Below the pieces are notes generated by a model. The model made no database searches. It was not told the DNA's origin and was given only the letters and a program-made list of their open reading frames with translations. From Streptomyces olivaceus (GTDB taxonomy: Bacteria > Actinomycetota > Actinomycetes > Streptomycetales > Streptomycetaceae): a DNA stretch of 64,000 nucleotides. Positions within the stretch are counted from its first letter, which is position 1, and each line of letters starts with the position of its first letter. Position numbers and translations under genes: made by a program. Location of the stretch: assembly GCF_000721235.1 (NCBI RefSeq), contig NZ_JOFH01000011.1, positions 1 to 64,000 of the forward strand. The letters are read 5' to 3'. This document shows positions 1-21,333 of the stretch, piece after piece.

Positions 1-5616
<5,616 letters not shown>

Positions 5617-7076
5617 ATGCGGTGGTTCCTGGAACGCGGCGGTCCGGCCGACCAGTTCAACCAGTCGCGGCTGGTCCAGGTCCCGGCGTCGCTGCGGCTG
5701 CCGGACCTCACGGCCGCCCTCGGCGCGCTGCTGGAGCACCACGACGCGCTGCGGGCACGGCTGACGGACGGTTCGGAACGACGGCTGGAGATCCGCGGGC
5801 CGGGGGCGGTCGAGGCCGACTCCGTCGTCCGCCGGGTGGACGCCGCCGGTCTGGACGACGACGCCCTGCAGGACCTCGTCCGCGGGGAGACCGTCGCGGC
5901 GCGGGAGCGCCTGGACCTCGGTGCGGGACGGGTCGTGCAGTCGGTCTGGTTCGACCGCGGGGACACCCGGCCCGGCCTGCTGCTGCTGATCGTCCACCAC
6001 CTGGTGGTCGACGGGGTCTCCTGGCGGATCCTCGTACCGGATCTCGCCGAGGCGCACCGTGCCGTGGCGGCGGGACGACCGGTCGAGCTCCAGCCCGTGG
6101 GGACCTCGCTGCGCCGCTGGGCGCAGCGCCTCACGGAGGTGGCGGGTGATCCGGCCCGCACGGCGGAGGCGGACTGGTGGCGGTCGGTCCTGCGGCCCGC
6201 GGACCCGCCGCTGGGGCGGCGGCCGCTGGACACGGCGCGGGACACCTACTCCTCCGCCCGCCATCTCACCCTGACCCTGCCGGCGGCGGTGACCGAGCGG
6301 TTGCTGACCCGGGTGCCGGCGGTGTTCCGGGCCGAGGTCAACGACGTCCTGCTGGCGGCGTTCGCGCTCGCCTGGGCTCGCCGCGGCGGCGGACGGGGAG
6401 CCGGGGTGCTGCTGGATCTGGAGGGGCACGGGCGCGAGGAGGAGCTGGTCGGCGGCGCGGACCTGTCCCGCACGGTGGGCTGGTTCACCAGCCTGCACCC
6501 CGTGCGGGTGGACGCGGGGCCGGCCGACCTCGCCGACGCGTTCGCGGGCGGACCGGCTGCCGGTGCCGTCGTCAAGCGGGTCAAGGAGCAGCTGCGCGAG
6601 GTGCCCGAGAAGGGCATCGGGTACGGGCTCGTGCGCCATCTCAACCCGCGCACGGCACCCGGCTTCGCCGGGCTGCCGACACCGCAGGTCGCCTTCAACT
6701 ACCTCGGCCGGTTCACCACCGCGGGTGTCGAGAACGCGGGCAGTGAGGCGGTCCCCGACTGGACGGTGCTGGCCACCGCGTCCGGTGTCGGCGGCACCGA
6801 CCCCCGGGTGGCGCTCGCCCACCCGCTGGAGCTCAACGCCCGTACCAACGACGGGCCGCGCGGGCCCGAGCTGTCGGCCACCTGGTCCTGGGCCGGCGGA
6901 ATCCTCGACGAGGACGAGGTGCGGGAGCTGGCCGAACTGTGGTTCAGGGCGCTCGAGGCGCTCGCCGACCACGCGGAGAACCCGGAGGCGGGCGGGCTGA
7001 CCGTCTCGGACGTGTCGCTGAGCCTGCTGGACCAGAGCGAGATCGAACTGCTGGAAGACGAGTGGAGGAACCTCTG

Positions 7077-7077
<1 letters not shown>
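5617..7077 (+). CDS. Epimerization domain and C-terminal docking tail of the same NRPS, out of frame with the upstream part
   Basis: About 486 residues in a different frame from the upstream NRPS. It begins at the E-domain entry motif [10 protein letters not shown] and contains [10 protein letters not shown], the HHxxxDG active-site motif, followed by the later E-domain motifs including GYG and FNYLG. E domains convert the L-aminoacyl thioester on the preceding PCP to an L/D mixture, so the residue chosen by A2 should be D-configured. The last 25 residues are acidic ([12 protein letters not shown]), like a donor communication helix for docking to the next NRPS. No ribosome-binding site precedes the ATG at 5617, so independent translation is unlikely; the fragment belongs to the gene starting left of the window. 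Its stop overlaps the next start by one base. Confidence 0.85.
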
Positions 7078-14252
<7,175 letters not shown>

Positions 14253-14316
14253 CCTTTCACGAGGTACCCGAAACCCCGTCCCAGAGAAACAGTCAGCGCT
14301 GAGAAGGAGCGATGGA

Positions 14317-14535
14317 ATGAGCAGCAATCCCTTCGAGGACCCCGAGGGCACCTACCTGGTCCTGGTCAACGACGAGGGGCAGCACTCGCTGTGGCCGGCG
14401 TTCGTCGAGGTGCCCGCCGGCTGGCGGACCGTCCTCGAGGAGAGCAGCCGGGACGCGGCGCTCGAGTACGTCAACACCCAGTGGACCGACATGCGTCCCA
14501 AGAGCCTGGTCGACGCGATGGACGGCGCCGCCTGA
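14317..14535 (+). CDS. MbtH-like NRPS accessory protein
   Basis: A 72-residue protein of usual family length. It carries the family signature: N-terminal [23 protein letters not shown], and WTDMRPKSL near the end. MbtH-like proteins bind the N-terminal subdomain of adenylation domains and are often needed for their solubility and activity. The start at 14317 follows GAAGGAGC at good spacing; an ATG five bases earlier stops after two codons. It lies 64 bases after the terminal NRPS on the same strand and is probably in the same transcript. Confidence 0.95.
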   Translation: MSSNPFEDPEGTYLVLVNDEGQHSLWPAFVEVPAGWRTVLEESSRDAALEYVNTQWTDMRPKSLVDAMDGAA

Positions 14536-14635
14536 CCCGAGCGCCGCACGACCCGCGGCCCCGGGCGTCCGGGGCGCGGGTCGCCTGCGTGTGCGGGCAC
14601 GTACCGCACGACCACCACGAAAGGGGAGAGGCACC

Positions 14636-15439
14636 ATGCCGGTCATTCCCGTGAACGGGATTCGGCTCAGCTACGACGAGGCCGGCACCGGCGACCCGGT
14701 GGTGATGATCCAGGGCACCGGCGGCGGCCGTACCGTGTGGCAACTGCACCAGGTACCCGCGCTCACCGCGGCCGGTCTGCGCGTGATCACCCTCGACAAC
14801 CGGGGCATCCCCCCGTCCTCCGAGTGCCCCGAGGGGTTCACCCTCCAGGACATGGTCGGGGACGTGGCCGGTCTCATAGAGCGTCTGGACCTCGGTCCCA
14901 CCGCCGTCGTCGGCACGTCCATGGGCGCGTTCGTCGCCCAGGAACTGGCACTGGCCCGTCCCGACCTGGTCAGCCGGGCCGTACTGATGGCCACCCGGGG
15001 CCGCACCGACTTCCTGCGCGCCGAGCTGACGCGCACGGAGATCGACCTGTACGACTCGGGGGTGCGGCTCCCGGACCGCTACGCGGCCGTGCTGCGCGCC
15101 CTGAAGTCGCTGTCGCCGCGGACGCTCGACGACGACTCGGCCATGGCGGACTGGCTCGACCTGTTCGAGCTGACGTCCGTGCCCGGGCCGGGGCAGCGGG
15201 CGCAGATGGAGGTCAGCCGGCTGGCGAACCGGCTCGCCGCGTACCGGGGCATCCGCGTCCCCTGCCAGGTCATCGCCTTCGCCGACGACCTGGTCACTCC
15301 GCCCCGGCTGGGCCGCGAGGTCGCCGACGCCGTCCCCGGCGCCCGCTTCGACCTCGTCGAGGGCTGCGGGCACTACGGCTACCTGGAGGACCCGGAGACG
15401 GTGAACAAGCTGCTCGTGCAGTTCCTCACCGGTCCCTGA
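14636..15439 (+). CDS. Alpha/beta-hydrolase fold protein
   Basis: A 267-residue cytosolic hydrolase of the alpha/beta superfamily. The nucleophile elbow is GTSMG (Ser about residue 95); the putative acid lies in FADDLVTP and the catalytic His in GCGHYGYLED near the C-terminus, so the triad looks complete. HG is replaced by QGTGGG in the oxyanion segment. The ATG at 14636 is preceded by AGGGGAGAG; an in-frame GTG 45 bases upstream has no comparable site. It is the last gene of the NRPS-direction block and is likely a tailoring or editing hydrolase, but it is not clearly a type II thioesterase. Substrate unknown. Confidence 0.8.
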   Translation: MPVIPVNGIRLSYDEAGTGDPVVMIQGTGGGRTVWQLHQVPALTAAGLRVITLDNRGIPPSSECPEGFTLQDMVGDVAGLIERLDLGPTAVVGTSMGAFVAQELALARPDLVSRAVLMATRGRTDFLRAELTRTEIDLYDSGVRLPDRYAAVLRALKSLSPRTLDDDSAMADWLDLFELTSVPGPGQRAQMEVSRLANRLAAYRGIRVPCQVIAFADDLVTPPRLGREVADAVPGARFDLVEGCGHYGYLEDPETVNKLLVQFLTGP

Positions 15440-15444
15440 GGGCC

Positions 15445-15464
15445 GGCCCGGCGGACGCCGGGCC
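15445..15464. terminator. Hairpin between convergent genes
   Basis: Perfect 8-bp stem GGCCCGGC/GCCGGGCC with loop GGAC, placed in the 39-base gap between the hydrolase and the oppositely oriented secreted protein. It could end transcription from both sides. There is no T-run. Confidence 0.5.
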
Positions 15465-15478
15465 CCTCCGCCGTGGTG

Positions 15479-16624
15479 TCAGGCGCTCGGCGCGAGGGAG
15501 GCCGCGTAGCCCTTCAGGTAGGCGGTGGGATAGAGGAGCCCGTTGGCCCACAGGGTTCCGTCCGCCGTCGGGTACAGGGCCGTCACCTCGGAGCCGGGCG
15601 TCGCCCCCGGGGCCGCGGCCGTCTCCCAGGCGGAGCCGTTCCAGCGGGCCAGGCCGCGGTCCTTGGTGCGGTCCGCGTACAGGCCCGCCCAGACGGTTCC
15701 GTCGTGGACAGCCAGGGCCTGCACGGACATGCGGTCCTCGGACGCGTCGCCGGTGGGTGCGGGCACCGGCACGTAGGTCGTCTGCCAGTCGGTGCCGTTC
15801 CCGCGCAGCACGAACGCCCCCGGCGTGCCGCTGTCGGTGTAGATGTTGCGGTCGGTGCCGCCGATCCACACCTCGCCGTCCCGCACGGTCACCGCGTTCG
15901 CGGTCGCCGAGAGCCCCGACAGCCGGGGCAGGGCCACCTCCTGCCAGGACGTGCCGTCGTAGTGCGCGGCGTAGGGGCGGCCGCCGCCCGAGCCCACCAC
16001 CCAGACGTCGTGGGCGGACACGACGTGCACGGCCTTGATGTCGGTCCAGGCGTCGGGCGCGCCGAGCTTGGTCAGCGTCCAGGCCGAGCCGTTCCAGTGG
16101 GCGACCGCGCCGGGCACGCCCCCGTCGCTCTCCCGGTAGTTGCCGACCGCCCACACGTCGGTGCGGGAGACGGCACGGGCCGCCAGCACCTCGAAGTCCG
16201 GGAGGGTCCGGTCCGTCCACCGCGAGCCGTCCCAGTGGTACTGCCCGAAGTCGCCCCGCTCGCCGCGGCCGAAGGCCCACACGTCGTGCGGGGCGGTGCC
16301 GGTGAGCACGTCCGTGGAGGCGCCGGCGGGGGGCAGCGGGAGGCTGCGCCAGGCACCGGCCTGGCGGGTCCACAAGGTGTGCTCGTACTCGCAGGGCAGG
16401 CAGGTGGTGCTCGTCTGTACCGTGCTGCGCGCCACGGCCGACGTCGCGTCGAAGGGGACGTACGCGCTGACGCCGGCCGGGGCTGGCGGTGGCACGGCCT
16501 GCCATTGGGCGGCAGCGTGGCCCTGAGCCGCCGCGGTCAGGCCCGCCAGAAGCGCCAGGAGCAGCGCTGCCACCCCGTGCAGCGCCGCCCGTAACCGGTT
16601 CGTGGGTCTCTGTTCGATCCGCAT
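15479..16624 (-). CDS. Secreted protein with repeated DVWAVG blades (beta-propeller-like)
   Basis: A 381-residue protein with a Sec-type signal peptide (RLRAALHG, a hydrophobic run rich in Leu/Ala, AxA-type end near residue 37). The mature part repeats a blade-like unit with the motif HDVWAFG / TDVWAVG / HDVWVVG followed by YHWDGSRW or HWNGSAWT-type strands, about every 45-50 residues. Such repeats form propellers in exported actinobacterial proteins. The ATG at 16624 has GGAG upstream. No catalytic motif is evident and the ligand is unknown. It sits between the NRPS block and the exporter, so membership in the biosynthetic cluster is uncertain. Confidence 0.7.
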   Translation of the reverse strand: MRIEQRPTNRLRAALHGVAALLLALLAGLTAAAQGHAAAQWQAVPPPAPAGVSAYVPFDATSAVARSTVQTSTTCLPCEYEHTLWTRQAGAWRSLPLPPAGASTDVLTGTAPHDVWAFGRGERGDFGQYHWDGSRWTDRTLPDFEVLAARAVSRTDVWAVGNYRESDGGVPGAVAHWNGSAWTLTKLGAPDAWTDIKAVHVVSAHDVWVVGSGGGRPYAAHYDGTSWQEVALPRLSGLSATANAVTVRDGEVWIGGTDRNIYTDSGTPGAFVLRGNGTDWQTTYVPVPAPTGDASEDRMSVQALAVHDGTVWAGLYADRTKDRGLARWNGSAWETAAAPGATPGSEVTALYPTADGTLWANGLLYPTAYLKGYAASLAPSA

Positions 16625-16747
16625 GCTCACTCCGTCGAGGTCGGTTGAGCCTCCACCGTTGCCGCGGAACGGGCCGAGCGGGACGCGTTGGCAGCTAGTT
16701 GCCGGGCAGGGCGTCGCGAGCACGGCGGCGGGCACGCGAGAAGAAGA

Positions 16748-16794
16748 GGAAGGAGGGCCGTCTCCGTCCGGGGGTGACGGGCGACCCTCCTTCC
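16748..16794 (-). terminator. Hairpin downstream of the MmpL gene
   Basis: Inverted repeat GGAAGGAGGG/CCCTCCTTCC, extendable by two base pairs outward, with a further CCGTC/GACGG pairing inside. It lies 20 bases past the stop of the exporter gene. Confidence 0.6.
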
Positions 16795-16813
16795 TCGCCG
16801 GAAGGACCTGGCT

Positions 16814-19183
16814 CTACTGCTGGTAGTAGCCGGGTCGCGAGGCGTCGTCGCGGTACGGGCCGGACTGCTGGTAGCCGCCCTGCTGGTAGGGATCCTGGTG
16901 GTACGGCTGCTGGTAGACGCCCTGCTGGTAGTGCTGCTGCGGAGCCCGCTGGTACTGCTGCTGGTCGGCGGCGAACCGCGCGTACTGGGGCTGCTCCTCG
17001 GCGTGGCGGTTGCCGGGCTCGGTCTGGTCCGGGAGGGGGGCCGGTCCGTCGGGGCCGGCGGAGAGCTTGCCGGGCCACCAGTTCCACTTGCCCAACGCCG
17101 TCATCAGGGCCGGCAGTACGTAGATCCGAATGATCACGGCGTCCAGCAGGATGGCGGCCGCGAGACCGACGCCCAACTGCTTGAACTCGACCATGCTCAG
17201 GGTGCCGAAGATCGCGAAGACTCCGACCATGACGATCGCGGCGCTGGTGACCACGCCCGCGGAGCGGGTGATGCCTTCACGGACGGCGGTCCTGGTCGGG
17301 GCGCCCGCGAGGGCTGCCTCGCGGATCCGGCTGACCACGAAGACGTGGTAGTCCATCGACAGCCCGAACAGGACCACGAACAGGAACAGCGGCAGCCAGG
17401 AGACGACCGCGCCCGAGCTGTGGAAGTCGAGGAAACCCTCGGCCCAGGTGTTCTGGAAGACGGCGACCAGCACACCGAAGGAGGCCGCGGCGGAGAGCAG
17501 GTTGAGCAGGATCGCGGAGAGCGCCACGGCGATCGACCGGAAGATCATCACCATGGTGACGAAGGTCAGCAGCAGGACGAAGCCCACCACCCAGGGCATG
17601 CGCTCCTCGAGGTGCCCCGTGAAGTCGACGCCCTGCGCCACCTTGCCGCCGACCGCGCTCTCGGCGCCGGGCACGTCCGCCATCGCCTGCGGCACCCACT
17701 CGCGCAGCAGGTCCAGCGACTGGCGGGCTCCGTCGCTCTTCGGCTGGTAGGGGGTGCCGACGTCGACGGTGTGGACCCTGCGGTCCTCGGACACCTTGAC
17801 GGTGGGGGTGGAGTCGTGGGCGAAGAGTTCGTCCTTCGCGGTGCGCTCCAGGAGGCCGTTCAGCGCGCTCTCCACATCGTCGGCCCGGTCGGCGGGCGAC
17901 CGGACCGCGACCTGGTGCACGGTGCCCTTGCTGGGGAAGTGGTCGGTGAGCCGGTCCATCGCCCGCACCACGGTGATGTCCCGGGACAGGTCGTCGGAGC
18001 CCGGCTGCTTGAGCTTCATGTCGAGGGCCGGCACCGCCAGCAGCAGCAGCACGCCCACGGACACCACCAGCGTGATGAACGGCTTGGACAGCGCCGGACG
18101 CAGCAGCGCGGGCCACACCCGCGACTCGCCCGAGCGCATGGTGAGCCGCCACAGGAACGGCACCTTGGGCCTGTCGACCCAGCGTCCCAGCTTGGCGAGG
18201 AGGGCGGGCAGCACGGTCAGCGAGGCCAGTACGGCCACCGCCACCACGAGGATCGAGCCGGTGGCCAGGGAGGCGAAGGTCGCCTCGTTCGCCAGGTAGA
18301 GGCCGGCCATGGCCACGATGACGGTGGTTCCGGACACCACGACGGTGTGCCCGGAGGTCTCCGCCGCGACCTCGATGGCGTCGACGTGGGACTTGCCCGC
18401 GCGGCGTTCCTCGCGCTCCCGCTTCAGGTAGAAGAGCGAGTAGTCCACGCCCACGGCCATGCCCATGAGCAGGATGACGTTGCTGACCGCGCTGGTCTCG
18501 GGAAGTACGTGGGAGGCGAGCGTCGACAGTCCGATGGCGGCGCCCACACACGAGAGGGCCAGGATCACCGGCACACCCGCCGCGATAATCGCTCCGAAGA
18601 CCACGAGCAGGATCAGGAGGGTCAGCGGCAGACTGATCAGCTCGGCCTTTTTGAAGTCCTCGCCGAGCGTCTCCGACAGACCCTTGGCGGTCGAACCGGT
18701 GCCCACCTCGTCGACCCGCAGGCCCTCGTGGGCGTCCTGGACCGACGCGCTGGCGTCGAGCAGCGGCTGCACACGCCGGTCGGCGTTCTCGGTGTCGCCC
18801 TTCATGGTCACGGGGACCAGCAGGGCCTTGCCGTCGGGCGCGGGGACCGGGTCGCCGACGGCCTCCACCTCGTCAAGGGCCTTCATCCGCTCGACGACGT
18901 CCGCGGCGGCCTCGCGGCCAGCCCCGGGGTCCAGCTTCCCGCCGTCCTCGGCGGTGATCAGCACGTTCTCCTCGGCCTTCTCTGGGAAGTCACCGGAGTG
19001 CACGATCTTGCCGGCCCGGCCCGACTCGCGGACCCCCGACTCCTCGTCGCTGATCGAGTTCGTACCTGCCGCTCCGCCCAGAACGAGGCACGCGGCGACG
19101 AAGACGACCCACAGGCCGATGGCGGACCACGGGTGCGTGGCACTCCATCGCGCAATCCGTACCGTTGCCGGCTTCTTTCGCAC
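16814..19183 (-). CDS. MmpL-type RND superfamily exporter
   Basis: A 789-residue membrane protein of the MmpL family, proton-driven exporters of lipids and lipopeptides. One membrane helix near the N-terminus (WSAIGLWVVFVAACLVLGG), an extracytoplasmic loop, a helix cluster with GMAVGVDYSLFYLKRERE, a second loop and a second cluster with LFGLSMDYHVFVVSRIREA; the two Asp-Tyr motifs fit proton-relay positions. The last 80 residues are a Gln/Tyr-rich low-complexity tail. The GTG at 19183 has GGAAG upstream; longer in-frame starts would run through the operator region. Divergent from the cyclodeaminase gene. Inferred role: export of, or self-protection against, the NRPS product. Confidence 0.9.
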   Translation of the reverse strand: MRKKPATVRIARWSATHPWSAIGLWVVFVAACLVLGGAAGTNSISDEESGVRESGRAGKIVHSGDFPEKAEENVLITAEDGGKLDPGAGREAAADVVERMKALDEVEAVGDPVPAPDGKALLVPVTMKGDTENADRRVQPLLDASASVQDAHEGLRVDEVGTGSTAKGLSETLGEDFKKAELISLPLTLLILLVVFGAIIAAGVPVILALSCVGAAIGLSTLASHVLPETSAVSNVILLMGMAVGVDYSLFYLKREREERRAGKSHVDAIEVAAETSGHTVVVSGTTVIVAMAGLYLANEATFASLATGSILVVAVAVLASLTVLPALLAKLGRWVDRPKVPFLWRLTMRSGESRVWPALLRPALSKPFITLVVSVGVLLLLAVPALDMKLKQPGSDDLSRDITVVRAMDRLTDHFPSKGTVHQVAVRSPADRADDVESALNGLLERTAKDELFAHDSTPTVKVSEDRRVHTVDVGTPYQPKSDGARQSLDLLREWVPQAMADVPGAESAVGGKVAQGVDFTGHLEERMPWVVGFVLLLTFVTMVMIFRSIAVALSAILLNLLSAAASFGVLVAVFQNTWAEGFLDFHSSGAVVSWLPLFLFVVLFGLSMDYHVFVVSRIREAALAGAPTRTAVREGITRSAGVVTSAAIVMVGVFAIFGTLSMVEFKQLGVGLAAAILLDAVIIRIYVLPALMTALGKWNWWPGKLSAGPDGPAPLPDQTEPGNRHAEEQPQYARFAADQQQYQRAPQQHYQQGVYQQPYHQDPYQQGGYQQSGPYRDDASRPGYYQQ

Positions 19184-19575
19184 CTTGCTTCCTTCCGTTG
19201 CTGCAGGTCCGGCCCTGGAAGCCGGTCGGATCTCGATGAGCAGAACGCTAGATCCACCGACAGTCGGGGGGATACGAGGTAAACCGTCGTGCTGACCGTT
19301 GCTTCCCGCAGGTTCACCGTACGGAAAACCGCAGGTCCGCCTTGCGGGAAACCGCAGTGAGAAACCTGCGGAAAACCGTAACGCACCTTGGAATCCTTGA
19401 CCATTAAAAGCCGGACGGTTATGTTCGGAGCGCGAATTGACCGGCACCCCCGAAAGGGTACGCAATAGCTTCCTGCTTGAAGTGTCGGCCGAGCGCGGAT
19501 CGTAGCTCATCGAATGACAGACGCACATTCCTTAGCAATTAGTTGCCGAGGAGCGACGACAATTGAGGGGAGAAA
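19184..19575. promoter_or_regulatory. Divergent regulatory region between mmpL and the cyclodeaminase gene
   Basis: No gene. It holds the iterated operator (19274-19382) and a candidate -10 element TAGCGT read on the minus strand at 19250-19245, 25 bases from the nearest operator copy. The cyclodeaminase start at 19576 is preceded by GAGGGGAG; its own promoter is not obvious. Confidence 0.6.
19274..19382. promoter_or_regulatory. Iterated operator: five copies of a CGGaAAACCG-like motif
   Basis: Motif cores (CCG positions) fall at 19284, 19306, 19329, 19352 and 19376, giving spacings of 22, 23, 23 and 24 bases, close to two helical turns. The clearest copies are ACGGAAAACCGCAGGT, GCGGGAAACCGCAGT and GCGGAAAACCGTA. 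The copy nearest mmpL covers its expected -35 region. The same motif and period recur upstream of dedA, pointing to one shared regulator, probably the LuxR-type response regulator at 20.7 kb. Confidence 0.65.
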
Positions 19576-20601
19576 ATGGAAACCACGGTCCTCACCCGGC
19601 AGCATGTTGCCAAACTCGTCAAGGAGAGCGGCAACGACCGCTTCATGGACCGGATGATCGTCCGGCTCCAGGAGGCCTTCACCGCTCCGGACAAAGGCGT
19701 GAGCCCCACCCGGGACGGTTTTCTGCGCGGCCCGGGGAACACGGCCATCCTCGAGTGGATGCCGCACCATGATCCGGGGCGTTCCATAACGATCAAGACG
19801 GTGGCCTACACACCGTCGAACCCCGGCACGTTCCAGCTGCCCACCATCATCGGGTCCCTCACACGCTACGACGACGTGACGGGCCGTCTGCTGGCGGTGT
19901 GCGACGGCATCCTGCCCACCGCGATCCGCACCGGAGCCGCCTCGGCGATCGCCAGCAGGATGCTGGCCCGTCCCGACAGCCGGGTCCTCGGCCTGGTCGG
20001 CGCCGGCGCCCAGGCGGTGACCCAGGCGCACGCGCTGAGCCGGGTGTTCCCGCTGGAGCAGATCCTGGTGCACGACATCGACCCGGACCACGCGCGTTCG
20101 TTCGCGGACCGGGTGGACTTCCTGGACCTCGACATCAAGGTCGTGGAGTTGGCCGAGCTGGAGTCGGCGGCGGACATCATCTGCACCGTCACCTCCGTCG
20201 GTGTGGGCGACGGCCCGGTGCTGAGCGGCACGAACCTGCGGCCGCACGTGCACATCAACGCGATCGGGGCCGACCTCATCGGCAAGTTCGAGGTCCCGGT
20301 GCCCGTCCTGAAGTCGGCGTTCGTGACGCCGGACCACCTGGCGCAGGCGCTGCGGGAGGGAGAGTGCCAGCAGCTGGAGGAGGGCGATGTCGGGCCCGAC
20401 CTCATGACGATGTGCGCCGACCCGAAAACCGCAGCGCCGCACCGGGACGGTGTCACGGTCTTCGACTCGACGGGGTTCGGGCTCGAGGACCACGTGGCCC
20501 TCGACGTGCTGCTCGAACTCGCCGAGGAGGCCGGTATCGGCGACCGCGTCCAGATCGAGCACCTGCCGGACGACGCGCTGAACCCGTACTCGTTCCAGTG
20601 A
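19576..20601 (+). CDS. Ornithine/lysine cyclodeaminase-family protein
   Basis: A 341-residue enzyme of the ornithine cyclodeaminase/mu-crystallin family. It shows the substrate region with PTAIRTGAASAIASRML, the NAD-binding GLVGAGAQAVTQAHAL, and the later INAIGAD motif. Members release ammonia from L-ornithine or L-lysine to give L-proline or L-pipecolate without net redox. Next to an NRPS whose last module reads as proline-activating, supply of proline, or of pipecolate for a module outside the window, is the natural inference. In friulimicin-type clusters a lysine cyclodeaminase supplies pipecolate. The ATG at 19576 has GAGGGGAG upstream. Sequence alone does not separate Orn from Lys preference. 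Confidence 0.85.
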   Translation: METTVLTRQHVAKLVKESGNDRFMDRMIVRLQEAFTAPDKGVSPTRDGFLRGPGNTAILEWMPHHDPGRSITIKTVAYTPSNPGTFQLPTIIGSLTRYDDVTGRLLAVCDGILPTAIRTGAASAIASRMLARPDSRVLGLVGAGAQAVTQAHALSRVFPLEQILVHDIDPDHARSFADRVDFLDLDIKVVELAELESAADIICTVTSVGVGDGPVLSGTNLRPHVHINAIGADLIGKFEVPVPVLKSAFVTPDHLAQALREGECQQLEEGDVGPDLMTMCADPKTAAPHRDGVTVFDSTGFGLEDHVALDVLLELAEEAGIGDRVQIEHLPDDALNPYSFQ

Positions 20602-20645
20602 CGGGGTCTGAGTGACCGGTGAGCCGTCGGGCCGGTGACGACGAC

Positions 20646-20680
20646 GAGCCGGGCGACGGGGACGACCCGACGCCCGGCTC
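20646..20680. terminator. Hairpin between the cyclodeaminase and response-regulator genes
   Basis: Perfect 10-bp stem GAGCCGGGCG/CGCCCGGCTC with a 15-base loop between two convergent stop codons. Confidence 0.6.
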
Positions 20681-20688
20681 TTCACGCG

Positions 20689-21333
20689 TCAGGACTCCAG
20701 ATACCGCAATACGGCCAGGATCCGGCGGTTGTAGCCGGTGGCGTGGACGAGTTCGAGCTTGTCGAAGATCATGTTGAGGTTTTTCTCGACGGTACTCATG
20801 GAGACGTGCAGTTTCTCCGAGATCGCCGCGTTGGTGTACCCCTGCGCCAGCGTCTCCAGGACGCTGCGCTCCCGAGGGGTCAGCCGGGCCAGCGGGTCGC
20901 TGTGCGTCGTGCGGATCACCAGCTGCCGTACGACCTCCGGGTCGATGGCGGCGCCGCCCGCCTCGATCCGTTCCAGTGCGTCGAGGAACTCCTCCACCTG
21001 GGCGACCCGGTCCTTCAGCAGGTAGCCGACCCGCTCCGCGTTCGAGGTGAGCAGCTGCGCCGCGTAGTTGCGCTCTATGTGCTGGGACAGGACGAGCACC
21101 CCGACGCTGGGCCACCGCTTGCGGATCTCCAGCGCCGCCCGCAGTCCCTCGTCCGTGTGGGTGGGAGGCATCCGGATGTCCACGACGACCATGTCCGGCC
21201 GCAGCTGCTCGATCTCCCGCAGGAGGGCGACGGCGTCGCCCACCGCGGCCAGGACCTCGTGACCCTCCTCGCTGAGGAGGCGGACCAGCCCTTCCCGCAG
21301 CAGGGTCGAGTCCTCGGCCAGCATTACGCGCAC
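20689..21333 (-). CDS. LuxR/NarL-family response regulator
   Basis: A 214-residue two-component response regulator. The receiver domain begins MLAEDSTLLREG (acidic pair), has phospho-acceptor Asp in MVVVDIRMPP and Lys in YLLKDR. The C-terminal helix-turn-helix reads LTPRERSVLETLAQGYTNAAISEKL, then MSTVEKNLNMIFDKL. The GTG at 21333 overlaps the kinase stop, giving translational coupling; an ATG three codons later is an alternative. It is the last gene of a dedA-kinase-regulator unit whose promoter carries the iterated operator, so autoregulation and control of mmpL are likely. Confidence 0.9.
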   Translation of the reverse strand: MRVMLAEDSTLLREGLVRLLSEEGHEVLAAVGDAVALLREIEQLRPDMVVVDIRMPPTHTDEGLRAALEIRKRWPSVGVLVLSQHIERNYAAQLLTSNAERVGYLLKDRVAQVEEFLDALERIEAGGAAIDPEVVRQLVIRTTHSDPLARLTPRERSVLETLAQGYTNAAISEKLHVSMSTVEKNLNMIFDKLELVHATGYNRRILAVLRYLES

